DNA from: Alphaproteobacteria bacterium PA2
Lineage (GTDB): Bacteria > Pseudomonadota > Alphaproteobacteria > Caulobacterales > Caulobacteraceae
Length of the DNA: 64,000 nt
Reading direction: 5' to 3'
NCBI GenBank assembly: GCA_002256425.1
Contig: NKIZ01000001.1
Coordinates: 2,639,001 to 2,703,000, forward strand
The translations under genes and the position numbers were made by a program. This document shows positions 16,306-25,081 of this stretch, piece after piece. Every line of letters starts with the position of its first letter. Within the stretch, counting starts at the first letter, position 1. The notes beneath the pieces are model-generated. The model searched no databases. It was not told where the DNA came from and saw only the letters and a program-made list of their open reading frames with translations.

Positions 16306-16686
16306 ATGTCCGCATCGCCGATCGACGTCTGCCGCAAGTTCATGAAGCTGATGGAGCCGCTGAACTATGACGAGGCCCTGAAGCTGGTCTCAGACAAGTG
16401 CGAATACATCAACCCCGCACCCTTCGGCACGGTGATCGGACCGGCTGGCGTCCGCGCCGTGCTGGAGCCCTTCTTTGCGCCGACCACGGAAAACGAGTTC
16501 AAGGTCCTGCGGGAATCCACCGTCGGCAATATCGTCTTCCTCGAGCGCCTGGACCGTCACCTGTTCGGCGACAAGTGGGTCGAGCTGCCGGTGACCGGCG
16601 TCTATGAGGTCAATGACGGCCAGATCACCTACTGGCGGGACTATTTCGACGTGGCGACCATCATGTCGCAAATGCCTCAGCCCTGA
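16306..16686 (+). CDS. Limonene-1,2-epoxide-hydrolase-like enzyme
   Basis: A 126-residue protein with the compact SnoaL/LEH fold. The residues that define limonene-1,2-epoxide hydrolase are present with near-identical spacing: Y34 and N36 (EYINPAPFG) position the water, R81 and D83 (FLERLDRH) and D112 with W110 (TYWRDYFD) form the Asp-Arg-Asp triad. An epoxide opening role is therefore more likely than a generic NTF2-like call. The ATG at 16306 follows CAGGAGAG. It is downstream of the XRE-MmyB gene and convergent with an SDR gene. Confidence 0.8.
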   Translation: MSASPIDVCRKFMKLMEPLNYDEALKLVSDKCEYINPAPFGTVIGPAGVRAVLEPFFAPTTENEFKVLRESTVGNIVFLERLDRHLFGDKWVELPVTGVYEVNDGQITYWRDYFDVATIMSQMPQP

Positions 16687-16698
16687 TCCTGATGAGCC

Positions 16699-16723
16699 GG
16701 CGGCGAGGCCCTGCCCCGCCGCC
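16699..16723. terminator. GC-rich hairpin between convergent genes
   Basis: GGCGGCG at 16699-16705 pairs with CGCCGCC at 16717-16723 around an 11-base loop. It lies in the 48-base gap between the convergent epoxide-hydrolase-like and SDR genes. There is no T-run, so termination is plausible but not certain. Confidence 0.4.
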
Positions 16724-16734
16724 AGTCAGGGTCT

Positions 16735-17547
16735 TCAGCCGCCCAGGAACATCTGCTTGATGCCTGCCCGGAACGTATCGATGCCGACCGCCAAGCGCTG
16801 GGCGTAATTGGCCTTGGCGTCTTCACCGGCCACATAGGTGATCCTGTCGGCGTCGTCGATCACGGCGTCGTAGACCGCCTGGGCAACCTGTTCGGCCGTG
16901 GAGCTGGAGGAACGACGGTTCGGATCGGAGAAGGCCGCCATGGTCTTGCCGATGGCCTCCATATAGGCCGGGTGGGTGGTGAAGACGAGGGAGCGGCCGG
17001 CGAAGTCGGTGGAAATGCCGCCCGGCGCAATGGTCTTCACCTTGACGCCGAAGGGCTCCAGTTCGAAGGCCAGGCTCTCGCTCCAGCCTTCCAGGCCCCA
17101 CTTGGTGGCGTGATAGACAGAGTTGAACGGGAAGGCCACGAGACCGCCGATCGAGGTGGTGGTGATGATGGTTCCCTTACCCTGCTCGCGCAGGGCCGGC
17201 AGGAAGGCCTGGGTCACCCGCATGACGCCCAGCAGGTTGGTGTTGAGCTGGTCCACCAGTTGGGCGTCCGTCGCGCCTTCAAAGGCGCCGGCCAGGCCGT
17301 AGCCGGCATTGTTGAACAGCACGTCGATGGGGCCTAGGGCGACCGCAGCCTTGGCGGTTTCAGCGATCTGGGCGGGGTTGGTCACATCCAGGCCCATGAC
17401 GGTGACGCCCGGAACCTTGCCGAGCTCGGTTTCCTTGTCAGGGCTGCGCATGGTGGCGATGACCTTCCAGCCCTTGCTGGCGAACAGCAGGGCGGTGGCG
17501 CGGCCAAGGCCGGTGGAGGCGCCGGTGATGAAGATGGTCTGGGACAT
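16735..17547 (-). CDS. Short-chain dehydrogenase/reductase
   Basis: A 270-residue classical SDR. Cofactor motif TGASTGLG at residues 8-15, NNAG at 79-82, catalytic Ser near 132 (TTTSIGG) and Y145-x-x-x-K149 (YHATK). The NADP/NAD choice is suggested by Arg34 after the second strand (ATMRSPDK), which favours NADP(H). It follows the aldo/keto reductase by 50 bases and is probably in its operon, under the divergent TetR. Substrate unknown. GAGGAA precedes the ATG. Confidence 0.9.
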   Translation of the reverse strand: MSQTIFITGASTGLGRATALLFASKGWKVIATMRSPDKETELGKVPGVTVMGLDVTNPAQIAETAKAAVALGPIDVLFNNAGYGLAGAFEGATDAQLVDQLNTNLLGVMRVTQAFLPALREQGKGTIITTTSIGGLVAFPFNSVYHATKWGLEGWSESLAFELEPFGVKVKTIAPGGISTDFAGRSLVFTTHPAYMEAIGKTMAAFSDPNRRSSSSTAEQVAQAVYDAVIDDADRITYVAGEDAKANYAQRLAVGIDTFRAGIKQMFLGG

Positions 17548-17597
17548 GGGATCGGTTCCTCTTGGAATGTCTGTGTCAGTTGTCAGGAGCGGACGGC

Positions 17598-18569
17598 CTA
17601 GCCGTTCAGGGCGCCCATCATGGCCGGAGCATACCGCGCGCCTGCTGCCAGGTCCCGGGGGAAGGCGGCGTCGATCTCGGCCAGGTCAGCGGCGGTGAGC
17701 TGGACCTCCAGGGCCCCGAAATTCTGCTGGAGATACTTTGTGCGACGGGTGCCCGGGATGGGAACCAGGTGCTCGCCCTGGGCCATGACCCAGGCCAGGG
17801 CCAGCTGGGAGGGCGCGACGCCCTTGGCTGCGGCCATGGCGATGACCTTGTCCACAAGCTTCAGATTGGCCGTGAAGGCCTCGCCCTGGAAGCGCGGATT
17901 GCCCCGCCTCCAGTCGCCCTCTTCAAAGTCGTCCGGGCTGCGGATTTCGCCGGTCAGGAAGCCCCGCCCGAGGGGGCTGTAGGGCACAAAGCCGACGCCA
18001 AGCGCTTCGCAGGCGGCGAGGATCCCGTCCTCGGGGTCGCGGGTCCACAGGGAGTATTCACTCTGCACGGCGGTGATCTGATGGACCTTGCACGCCCGCT
18101 CCAGGGTCTCGGGCGAAACCTCCGACAGGCCCAGGTGCCGGACCTTGCCCGCCTTGACCAGACCGGCCATGGCCTCGACCGTTTCCTCGATCGGCCGACC
18201 CGGCTGGGCGCGATGCAGATAGAAGAGGTCAAGGGTTTCGACGCCCAGGCGCTTGAGGCTGGCGTCGCAGGCCTCGACCGCATAGGCCGGGTCGCCATTT
18301 ACGCCCTTCATGGTGATGCCGAATTTCGACGCCAGGAAGACCTTGTCCCTGCGGCCTTCCAGCACCTTGCCGATCAGGGTCTCGTTATGGCCCATGCCAT
18401 AGACATCGGCCGTGTCCCAGAAGGTGATTCCGAGATCCAGGGCCAGTTCCAGGGTGGCGACCGCCTCGGCCTCGTCGAGGGCCTGGCCATAGACCGGGCT
18501 CATGGTCATGCAGCCCAGGCCCAGGGCGGAGACGGTGGGGCCTTTCGAACCAAGTTTACGGGTCTTCAT
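17598..18569 (-). CDS. Aldo/keto reductase
   Basis: A 323-residue AKR with the catalytic tetrad D52, Y57 ([16 protein letters not shown]), K82 (ASKFG) and H119 ([11 protein letters not shown]) and the C-terminal NADPH site [13 protein letters not shown]. The layout is close to the AKR13/YghZ-like bacterial reductases. The ATG at 18569 has AGGAAGAG 4 bases upstream and starts right at the conserved [10 protein letters not shown] strand; the longer frame from 18611 would run through the operator and is rejected. First gene of the AKR-SDR pair. Confidence 0.92.
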   Translation of the reverse strand: MKTRKLGSKGPTVSALGLGCMTMSPVYGQALDEAEAVATLELALDLGITFWDTADVYGMGHNETLIGKVLEGRRDKVFLASKFGITMKGVNGDPAYAVEACDASLKRLGVETLDLFYLHRAQPGRPIEETVEAMAGLVKAGKVRHLGLSEVSPETLERACKVHQITAVQSEYSLWTRDPEDGILAACEALGVGFVPYSPLGRGFLTGEIRSPDDFEEGDWRRGNPRFQGEAFTANLKLVDKVIAMAAAKGVAPSQLALAWVMAQGEHLVPIPGTRRTKYLQQNFGALEVQLTAADLAEIDAAFPRDLAAGARYAPAMMGALNG

Positions 18570-18584
18570 GACTCTTCCTGACCA

Positions 18585-18612
18585 AATGACCAAAATCGTG
18601 TATCTGGTCATT
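18585..18612. promoter_or_regulatory. TetR operator between AKR-SDR operon and its regulator
   Basis: AATGACCA at 18585-18592 and TGGTCATT at 18605-18612 form a perfect 8-bp-arm palindrome with a 12-base spacer. A further TGACCA half-site overlaps just upstream (18579-18584). The dyad lies in the 92-base divergent gap, ahead of both starts, as expected for a TetR dimer that represses itself and the reductases. Confidence 0.7.
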
Positions 18613-18661
18613 CTGCCAGCTTTGGCTTGAAGTCAACCCTCAACTCATCCCATTGGGAGCC

Positions 18662-19282
18662 ATGTCCCTGTCCGATCCGCAAACCGCGCCGACACTGCCC
18701 GGAAAACGCGAGGCCATACTTGCGGCCGCGACCGGACACTTTACGCGCTTCGGCTATCGCCGGACCTCCATGGACGACATCGCCCGGGCGGCGGGCGTCG
18801 CCAAGGGCACGCTCTATCTCTACTTCGACAGCAAGGCGGCGGTGTTCCGGGCCATGCAGATGGCCAATTTCGAAGAGGCCCAGGCCCGGTGCCAGCAGGC
18901 CGTGGACCAGGGCGCCAATTTCCTGGAACGCCTCAATGGCCTGCTTCAGGCCAATTACGGCTGGATGCACGCCCGGTTTGGCGGGTCCGAATTCCTGGCC
19001 GAACTGGGAGATGCAAGGTCAACTGTCGGGGCCGACATCGCTGAGCTGTCGGACAAGGCCTATCTGGGCTGGATCGCAGACCTGATCACCGCCGCGGATC
19101 GCTCGGGCGATATCTCCCTGACGCGAACGGGTCTGACCGGAGAAGGCCTCGCGACCACCATCCTGGCCGCCGCCCGGGGCGCGAAATCAGGATCGGCCGG
19201 GGGCGTTACGCCCGACGAATACGCCGCCAGTCTGCGACAGATTGCGGTGGTGGCCTTTGCGGCGGTTGAACCAAGGGCCTAG
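18662..19282 (+). CDS. TetR-family transcriptional regulator
   Basis: A 206-residue TetR protein. The N-terminal HTH (about residues 15-60) reads REAILAAATGHFTRFGYRRTSMDDIARAAGVAKGTLYLYF in overlapping pieces, with the usual GTLYLYFDSKAAVFRA end. The C-terminal ligand domain is not specific. It is divergent from the aldo/keto reductase and very likely controls it via the palindrome in the gap. ATG 18662 is used; a TTG at 18653 is possible because the GGGAG lies only 3 bases before the ATG. Confidence 0.9.
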   Translation: MSLSDPQTAPTLPGKREAILAAATGHFTRFGYRRTSMDDIARAAGVAKGTLYLYFDSKAAVFRAMQMANFEEAQARCQQAVDQGANFLERLNGLLQANYGWMHARFGGSEFLAELGDARSTVGADIAELSDKAYLGWIADLITAADRSGDISLTRTGLTGEGLATTILAAARGAKSGSAGGVTPDEYAASLRQIAVVAFAAVEPRA

Positions 19283-19308
19283 GGGCTCTTCCTGCAAGGC
19301 CGCCCGCC

Positions 19309-20031
19309 TCAGGTGCGGACCAGCCGCTCGACCAGTGTCCCTGACTGGATGTCGGCAGGATGGAGATATCGGATACGACCCGGGGAAAGTGATGAGCCCG
19401 CCGCCTGGCGGAAGGCCCAGATGGTGTCGCAGGCGCTGGCCATTTCGGCCGCCGCTTCATCATCGAAACTCTCTTCAACCGACACACCCAGTTGGGGCGC
19501 CCGCTGGTAGGACCGGCGCAGACGGATGATGGCGCTGGAAACCGGGAGGCCGAACAGCGCCAGGGCGGCGATCGCCCGGGCATTGTCTGGTCGCTCCTCG
19601 CCCTTCAGGGTCGGCGGCGCCTGGTTCAGGAGGATCATGGCCGGCTTGCCCAGGCCGCGGACCGCCGAGACGGTCGGCGCAGCCGCGACAATGTCGAGAT
19701 AGGTCGGCCGCACCACGATCAGGCTGGCGTCGGCCAGGCGGATGGCCTCGAGGCGTTCAGCGTCGGACCCGGCGGCCGTATCGATCACCAGGTCTTCAAT
19801 TCCAGCCTTCCGGGCATCTTCCAGACATACAAAGAGTTTTCGGGCTGTGGTCGCGCGGACCAGGGGCCCCGAACTCTTCCTGTGACCGAGCGCTTCCACG
19901 GCTGACGCCTGGGGGTCCATGTCGGCCAGCAGGGTGAAGCGTTCGCGCAGGTGCCCGCCAATGGCCAGATGGATGGCCATGGTGCTCTTTCCTGCGCCAC
20001 CCTTTCGGGCGACGATCGCCAGGCTGCGCAT
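19309..20031 (-). CDS. Orphan ParA/MinD-type ATPase
   Basis: A 240-residue ParA-superfamily ATPase. It has the deviant Walker A RKGGAGKST with the signature Lys (K10) and the P-loop Lys (K15), ADMDPQASA (Walker A') at about residues 36-44, and VIDTAAG (Walker B) near 82-88. No parB-like partner is adjacent. Such orphans place protein cargo or position division proteins; MipZ-like, CobQ/CbiA-like and chemotaxis ParC-like roles are all open. The tail has the pattern IRLRRSYQRAPQLGVSVEE found in plasmid-type ParA proteins. GGGAGG precedes the ATG. Confidence 0.85.
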   Translation of the reverse strand: MRSLAIVARKGGAGKSTMAIHLAIGGHLRERFTLLADMDPQASAVEALGHRKSSGPLVRATTARKLFVCLEDARKAGIEDLVIDTAAGSDAERLEAIRLADASLIVVRPTYLDIVAAAPTVSAVRGLGKPAMILLNQAPPTLKGEERPDNARAIAALALFGLPVSSAIIRLRRSYQRAPQLGVSVEESFDDEAAAEMASACDTIWAFRQAAGSSLSPGRIRYLHPADIQSGTLVERLVRT

Positions 20032-20151
20032 GTGAAGGCCTCCCCATCGTCAGACCTGCGTCAATTCGACACAGACGGGAGAGGGAGCGGCAAGAACGGC
20101 GCCAACCTCAGGCGGTGTTTTCCAGGCCAGGACACCAACTGTGAGTGGTCT

Positions 20152-20709
20152 TCAATCCCGGCCTGGCGAGGGCGAAACCTGCACGCCAGCAAAGCCCTTT
20201 GCGGTCTTCATCACCACATGGGACGAAATCTTGGTGACCCCGAGGTTCGAATTGAGGATCTGGTCGGAAAACTCCCGCCAGGCCTCCATGTCGCCGACCA
20301 CCACCCGCATCAGATAATCGTAGGCGCCGCTGACCTGGGCGGCCTCGACGATTTCGCGGGAGTCCCTGACAAAGGTCTCGAAGCGGGCGAAGTCGCCGGG
20401 ATGATGCTGGCCGAGGGTGACCTCGGCAAAAATGGCGACGGTGGGCCCCAGGCGATCGACGGCGATATCGGCATGGTAGCCCTGGATCAGACCTTCCATT
20501 TCGAGACGGCGAACCCGGGCCAGGCAAGCGCTCGCCGACAGGCCCACGGCTTCAGCCAGCGCCTTGTTGCTGACCCGTCCGTCGGCCTGGAGTCGCGCCA
20601 GGATCTTCTGGTCAATGCGGTCAACCGCAGGGGCTGCTGAAATGGGAAACTCCCGCCGCAGATAATTCGGTGAGGCGACCTTGATACCGTCACCCCTGTA
20701 GTGGCGCAA
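20152..20709 (-). CDS. Lrp/AsnC-family regulator, probably of the ast genes
   Basis: An Lrp/AsnC protein: HTH VDRIDQKILARLQADGRVSNKALAEAVGLSASACLARVRRLE (in pieces) followed by the RAM effector domain with TLGQHHPGDFARFE, VSGAYDYLMRVVVGD and the glycine-rich turn near the effector site. Divergence from astA suggests arginine-responsive control of arginine catabolism. The start is uncertain: TTG 20709 is used because a GTG at 20766 would overlap the astA start; no ATG is in frame near the HTH. Confidence 0.82.
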   Translation of the reverse strand: MRHYRGDGIKVASPNYLRREFPISAAPAVDRIDQKILARLQADGRVSNKALAEAVGLSASACLARVRRLEMEGLIQGYHADIAVDRLGPTVAIFAEVTLGQHHPGDFARFETFVRDSREIVEAAQVSGAYDYLMRVVVGDMEAWREFSDQILNSNLGVTKISSHVVMKTAKGFAGVQVSPSPGRD

Positions 20710-20754
20710 CCGGTAGACTGCGGCGGCTCCGTTCAGCGGAGCGCGGGGACAGTC

Positions 20755-21801
20755 ATGGGCGAGCACCAGCCAACAACATCACTGGTCGTGAGGGTCGCCC
20801 TGCCGGGCGATCTTGAGGGCCTGTATGACCTCGCCCGGGTCGCTGGCCCCGGCATGACCAACCTCCAGGCTGATCGTGATGTCCTGGCTGAAAAGCTTGG
20901 CGCGAGCGCGGCCGCCGTGACCTCGGCAGAGGCCAGGGAAGCGGGGTCCCCCATACTGCTGGTTGTCGAGCAGTCGACGGCCGGCGCCGGACCCGAGGTC
21001 GTGGGGACAGCCTGCATCTTTCCCAGAGTCGGGGTGACCTGGCCCTTCTACAGCTACCGGATCACCCGTCAGAACCGGGCGTCCCAGGCCCTGGGCAAGC
21101 GGGTTTCCCACGACATTCTCAACCTCGCCAATGACTTCGATGGCGCCGCCGAAGTAGGCGGCCTGTTCATCCTGCCCAGCGTCCGCGGCATGGCGGCAGG
21201 CCGGCTGGTGGCCCGGGCGCGATATCTCTTCCTCGCCAGCCATCGCGACTGGTTCGGGCCTCAGGTGATCTCCGAAATGAGGGGCTATCAGGACGACGCA
21301 GGCGGCTCTCCCGTCTGGGACGCCCTGGGTCAGCGCTTCTACGACATGGACTTCGCCGAAGCCGACCGGACCAACGCCCTGACCGGCAACCAGTTCATCG
21401 CCGATCTCGGCCCCCGGCACCCGATCTATGTCAGCCTGCTGTCCGACGCCGCCCAGGCCGCCCTGGGCAAGCCCCACGATCACGGTCGCCCCGCCATGCA
21501 GCTCCTGCTGGAAGAAGGCTTCCGCTTCGAGGGCTATGTGGACATTTTCGACGGCGGTCCGACGCTGTTCGCCGATGTCGACGATCTGGTGGCTGTCAGG
21601 GACAGCCAGTCTGCCCGGATCCACCGAGTGGTCGCCGGGGACCAGGGCGAAACCCGGCTGGTCTGCGCCGGTCAGGGCCCGGACTTCCGCTGCGCGAAGG
21701 GCGCGTTCAACCCGACCGATGGGGCCGTCGAAATCAGCCAGGGCCTGGCCGACAGCCTGCGGGTCAAGGCCGGAGATCAGGTGCGCCATGTCCGCTTCTA
21801 G
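20755..21801 (+). CDS. astA: Arginine N-succinyltransferase
   Basis: A 348-residue AstA, which moves succinyl from succinyl-CoA to the alpha-amino group of arginine, the first step of the ammonia-producing AST pathway. Family marks: VRVALPGDLEGLYDLA at the start, FYSYRI, then GGLFILPSVRGMAAGRLVARARYLF and the long catalytic block EMRGYQDDAGGSPVWDALGQRFYDMDFAEAD (in pieces), ending with the HIS-rich GKPHDHGRPAMQLLLEEGF. It is followed by astD with a 14-base overlap. ATG 20755 follows GGGGA. Divergent from an Lrp-type regulator. Confidence 0.93.
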   Translation: MGEHQPTTSLVVRVALPGDLEGLYDLARVAGPGMTNLQADRDVLAEKLGASAAAVTSAEAREAGSPILLVVEQSTAGAGPEVVGTACIFPRVGVTWPFYSYRITRQNRASQALGKRVSHDILNLANDFDGAAEVGGLFILPSVRGMAAGRLVARARYLFLASHRDWFGPQVISEMRGYQDDAGGSPVWDALGQRFYDMDFAEADRTNALTGNQFIADLGPRHPIYVSLLSDAAQAALGKPHDHGRPAMQLLLEEGFRFEGYVDIFDGGPTLFADVDDLVAVRDSQSARIHRVVAGDQGETRLVCAGQGPDFRCAKGAFNPTDGAVEISQGLADSLRVKAGDQVRHVRF

Positions 21802-23224
21802 CCTTCAGTCCTTCAATCCCTGCACCGGCGACCTGATCTGGGAGGGCGCTGCATCAAGCCGCGCCGACCTAGACCGGGCCGTAAACACCGCCCGGAGCGC
21901 GGCTTCCGCCTGGGGCGAAACCCCGCTGGAGGACCGCCGCAGGGTTGCCCTGACCTTCGCAGGCCTGGTGACGGAACGCCGCGCCGCCATAGCCCGCCTG
22001 ATCGCCGAGGAAACCGGAAAACCCTTCTGGGAAACCCTGACCGAGGCCGACAGCGTCGCCGCAAAGGTCGCCATCTCCATCCGGGCCCAGGACCAGAGGG
22101 CCGGTGAGAGCCTTGTGGAGTCCGCAGGGGTGAGACAGGCCCTGCGCCATCGGCCCCACGGCGTTCTGGCCGTTCTGGGGCCCTTCAACTTTCCGATGCA
22201 CCTGGCCAATGGTCACATTGTCCCGGCCCTGCTGGCCGGCAACGCCGTGGTGTTCAAGCCCAGTGAGAAGACCCCCGCCTGCGGGGCCCTGATGGCGGAA
22301 ATCTGGAAGGATGCGGGTCTTCCGGACGGCGTGCTTCAGGTCGTACAGGGCGCTGGCCAGGTCGGCGCAGACCTCGTCACCCATCCGGACATTGACGGGG
22401 TCCTGTTCACCGGATCCGTGAAGGCCGGCCGGATGATCCATGGGCAGTTGGCGGACAGCCCCTGGAAGGTGCTGGCCCTGGAGCTGGGCGGCAATAACCC
22501 GCTGATCGCCTGGGACGTCGACCAGGCCGAAGACGCCGCCCACATGATCGTCCAGTCAGCCTTCATCTCGGCGGGCCAGAGGTGCTCCTGTGCGCGCAAG
22601 CTTGTGGTGGAGACAGGTGTCCGGGGCGACCGCCTGATCGACGCCCTGAAGGAGGTCACGGCCCGCCTGCGGATCGGGGGACCGTTCGATGACCCGGAGC
22701 CCTATCTGGGCCCGGTCATAGACAATCCCTCGGCTGACGCCCTGCTCGGCGCCCACGCCGCCCTGATCGCTGCTGGAGGCAAGGTCATTCAGGGACTGGA
22801 GCGGATTGACCCTTCCCGTCCCTTCCTGCGCCCCGGCCTGATGGATGTAGGCGCCGTTGCGAACCTGCCCGATGACGAACTGTTCGGGCCCCTGCTGCAG
22901 GTCGTCAGGGTCAGCAGCTTTGACCAGGCCCTGGTTGAAGCCGGCAAGACCAGGTTCGGTCTTGCCGCTGGCCTGATCGGCGGCGACGAAGCCCTCTTTG
23001 ACCGCTTCTGGCGGGGCATGCGGGCCGGCGTGGTCAACTGGAACCGTCCGACCACCGGCGCGTCTTCTGCAGCCCCCTTCGGCGGGGTTGGCGCCTCGGG
23101 CAATCACCGGCCCAGCGCCTTCTACGCCGCCGACTACTGCGCCTATCCCGTCGCGGGCCTTGAGATGTCTGAAACCACATTCCGGATCGGAAACGGTCTT
23201 GATCCGAAGACAGGTGCAGCATGA
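21788..23224 (+). CDS. astD: Succinylglutamic semialdehyde dehydrogenase
   Basis: A 478-residue NAD-dependent aldehyde dehydrogenase of the AstD type, oxidising N-succinylglutamate 5-semialdehyde. Catalytic Glu in LELGGNNPLIAW, catalytic Cys in the AstD-typical ISAGQRCSCARKLV, and GPFNFPMHLANGHIVPALLAGN with cofactor-binding residues. The start ATG 21788 lies within the astA end (14-base overlap) and astB starts 4 bases before its stop, so all three are translationally coupled. Confidence 0.95.
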   Translation: MSASSLQSFNPCTGDLIWEGAASSRADLDRAVNTARSAASAWGETPLEDRRRVALTFAGLVTERRAAIARLIAEETGKPFWETLTEADSVAAKVAISIRAQDQRAGESLVESAGVRQALRHRPHGVLAVLGPFNFPMHLANGHIVPALLAGNAVVFKPSEKTPACGALMAEIWKDAGLPDGVLQVVQGAGQVGADLVTHPDIDGVLFTGSVKAGRMIHGQLADSPWKVLALELGGNNPLIAWDVDQAEDAAHMIVQSAFISAGQRCSCARKLVVETGVRGDRLIDALKEVTARLRIGGPFDDPEPYLGPVIDNPSADALLGAHAALIAAGGKVIQGLERIDPSRPFLRPGLMDVGAVANLPDDELFGPLLQVVRVSSFDQALVEAGKTRFGLAAGLIGGDEALFDRFWRGMRAGVVNWNRPTTGASSAAPFGGVGASGNHRPSAFYAADYCAYPVAGLEMSETTFRIGNGLDPKTGAA

Positions 23225-24504
23225 CCGCCATCGAGATCAATTTCGACGGGCTGGTGGGCCCCACCCATAACTATGCAGGCCTGAGCGCCGGAAACCTGGC
23301 CTCCCAGAACAATGCCGGGGCCATCGCCAATCCGCGCCGGGCGGCGCTGCAGGGCCTGGCGAAGGCACGGCGGATGATCGAACTGGGCCTGCCCCAGGGC
23401 TTCCTGCCGCCACCCCTTCGCCCCTCTGCGGACCTGCTGCGCGCAATGGGACGCCAGGGAACGGACGAGGAGATCCTGACCGAGGTCGCGCAGGAGGACC
23501 CGGTCCTGTTCCGGGCCGCCTGTTCATCGTCCTCGATGTGGCGCGCCAACGCCGCAACTGTGATTGCCGGACCAGAGACCCATGATGGCCGCACCCGCCT
23601 GCTGGTGGCCAACCTGGCCACCATGCTGCACCGGGCCCTTGAAGCCGATGACACCTTCCAGCTCCTGAAAAAGGTTTTCCGCGACCCCGACCGGTTCGCT
23701 GTCGAGCCGGCCATGCCTTGGGGCGCCCACTTCGCCGATGAAGGCGCGGCCAACCACATGCGTCTGACCCCGGACCATGGCGCTCCGGGCCTCAACATCT
23801 TCGTCCACGGCGCCGACACTGCCGGACGCTTTCCGGTCCGGCAGACCCGCCGGGCAAGCCAGGCCCTGTGCGGACACTGTGCGCCAGGTCGCGGCATTCT
23901 GGTGGAACAGTCGCAGACGGCCGTGGACGCCGGCGCCTTCCACAATGACGTGGTGGCGGTCTCCAATCTTGACCTCCTGCTCTGCCATGCCGAGGCCTTC
24001 ACCGACATGCAGGGGTTTGGCGACGACATCCGCCGCCGCTTACAAGGAGCCCGGATCATCGAGGTCAGCGACCTCAGCCTGGCCGACAGTGTTTCAAGCT
24101 ATCTGTTCAATTCACAGCTCGTCAGCCTGCCCGGCGGCGGCATGGGGCTGATCCTGCCTGCCGAAGCCGCAGAAAACCCTTCGGCGAAGAGGGCTGTGGA
24201 CCAGATCGTGTCCAGGGCGGGCGATATCGAACATGTTGAATACGTCGATGTCCGCGAAAGCATGCGCAATGGCGGTGGCCCGGCCTGTCTGCGTCTCCGG
24301 GTTCCCCTGTCGCAGGCTGGTCTCGCCGCCGTCCACCCCGGCTACATTCTGGATCTGGACCGGATCGAACGTCTGGAGCGCCTGGTGGAGCTTCATTGGC
24401 CGACGTCGGTTACGCCAGATGACCTGGAGGATCCTGCGCTCTGGGCCCATGCGAAGGGCGCCGAAGCGGCCCTGAAGGCCTTCATTGACCAGGCTGGGTC
24501 CTAA
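23221..24504 (+). CDS. astB: N-succinylarginine dihydrolase
   Basis: A 427-residue AstB, which turns N-succinylarginine into N-succinylornithine, CO2 and two ammonia, in the amidinotransferase superfamily (pentein fold). Visible marks: FDGLVGPTHNYAGLSAGNLAS at the N-terminus, SSSSMWRANAATVI, FHNDVVAVSN (catalytic His region), NGGGPACLRLRVPL (the catalytic Cys). ATGA overlap with astD. The stop overlaps by 4 bases the end of a convergent lipoprotein gene. astC and astE are not in the window, so the pathway must be completed elsewhere. Confidence 0.95.
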   Translation: MTAIEINFDGLVGPTHNYAGLSAGNLASQNNAGAIANPRRAALQGLAKARRMIELGLPQGFLPPPLRPSADLLRAMGRQGTDEEILTEVAQEDPVLFRAACSSSSMWRANAATVIAGPETHDGRTRLLVANLATMLHRALEADDTFQLLKKVFRDPDRFAVEPAMPWGAHFADEGAANHMRLTPDHGAPGLNIFVHGADTAGRFPVRQTRRASQALCGHCAPGRGILVEQSQTAVDAGAFHNDVVAVSNLDLLLCHAEAFTDMQGFGDDIRRRLQGARIIEVSDLSLADSVSSYLFNSQLVSLPGGGMGLILPAEAAENPSAKRAVDQIVSRAGDIEHVEYVDVRESMRNGGGPACLRLRVPLSQAGLAAVHPGYILDLDRIERLERLVELHWPTSVTPDDLEDPALWAHAKGAEAALKAFIDQAGS

Positions 24505-24953
24505 AGCGCGCCACCCACCATCCGCGGCTTGATCCAGGCCGGGCCGCACAGGTCGTCCTGCCAGCGCTCGAATTCCTCTCCAGGAACATCCTCCTGAAGA
24601 TAGACCTGACCATCCCGGACAATGAAGACCACATCAGGTCCGGCCGGCTTTCGACGACCGTCTGCGCCCAGGGGCGCTGCAAACCCGGACCAGCCACAGG
24701 CCACTGCATCCCGTCCCACCTGACTGCGTACGACAAAATGCAGTTCCCGTGCGCCATTCAGCCGGCCATAGAGCGGCCGTCCATTGGGGTCCTTGCCCAT
24801 ATAGAAACAGCAGGCGTGGGCGCCGGCCCTCTGGTTAAGGGCGTTGAGGATCTGGGCGTCGGTGAGGACCTGTGGCGCGGCGCCGCGCCCCGTGCAGGCC
24901 GCCAGAAGCAGCACTGCGGCAATCCAGGCTGATCGAACCATCCCTGATGTCAT
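24501..24953 (-). CDS. Small lipoprotein of unknown function
   Basis: A 150-residue predicted lipoprotein. The leader IAAVLLLAACTGRG has the lipobox LAAC. The mature part contains several Cys (HACCFYMGKDPNG, ACGWSG, DDLCGPAW) that may form disulfides, a hint of periplasmic location. No recognised family. ATG 24953 has GGAAGG about 5 bases upstream. Its end overlaps the convergent astB end by 4 bases. Confidence 0.65.
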   Translation of the reverse strand: MTSGMVRSAWIAAVLLLAACTGRGAAPQVLTDAQILNALNQRAGAHACCFYMGKDPNGRPLYGRLNGARELHFVVRSQVGRDAVACGWSGFAAPLGADGRRKPAGPDVVFIVRDGQVYLQEDVPGEEFERWQDDLCGPAWIKPRMVGGAL

Positions 24954-25081
24954 CACGACCTTCCGCCGTTTCGCCCGGTCAATAGACACCCGGGCGCGAT
25001 TTGCCGCAATGACGCGGTCCGCCCCTCGGAATCGACGAAAACTCCGCTAAGACTGTGGCTGAACAATCGGGGACACCAGAC

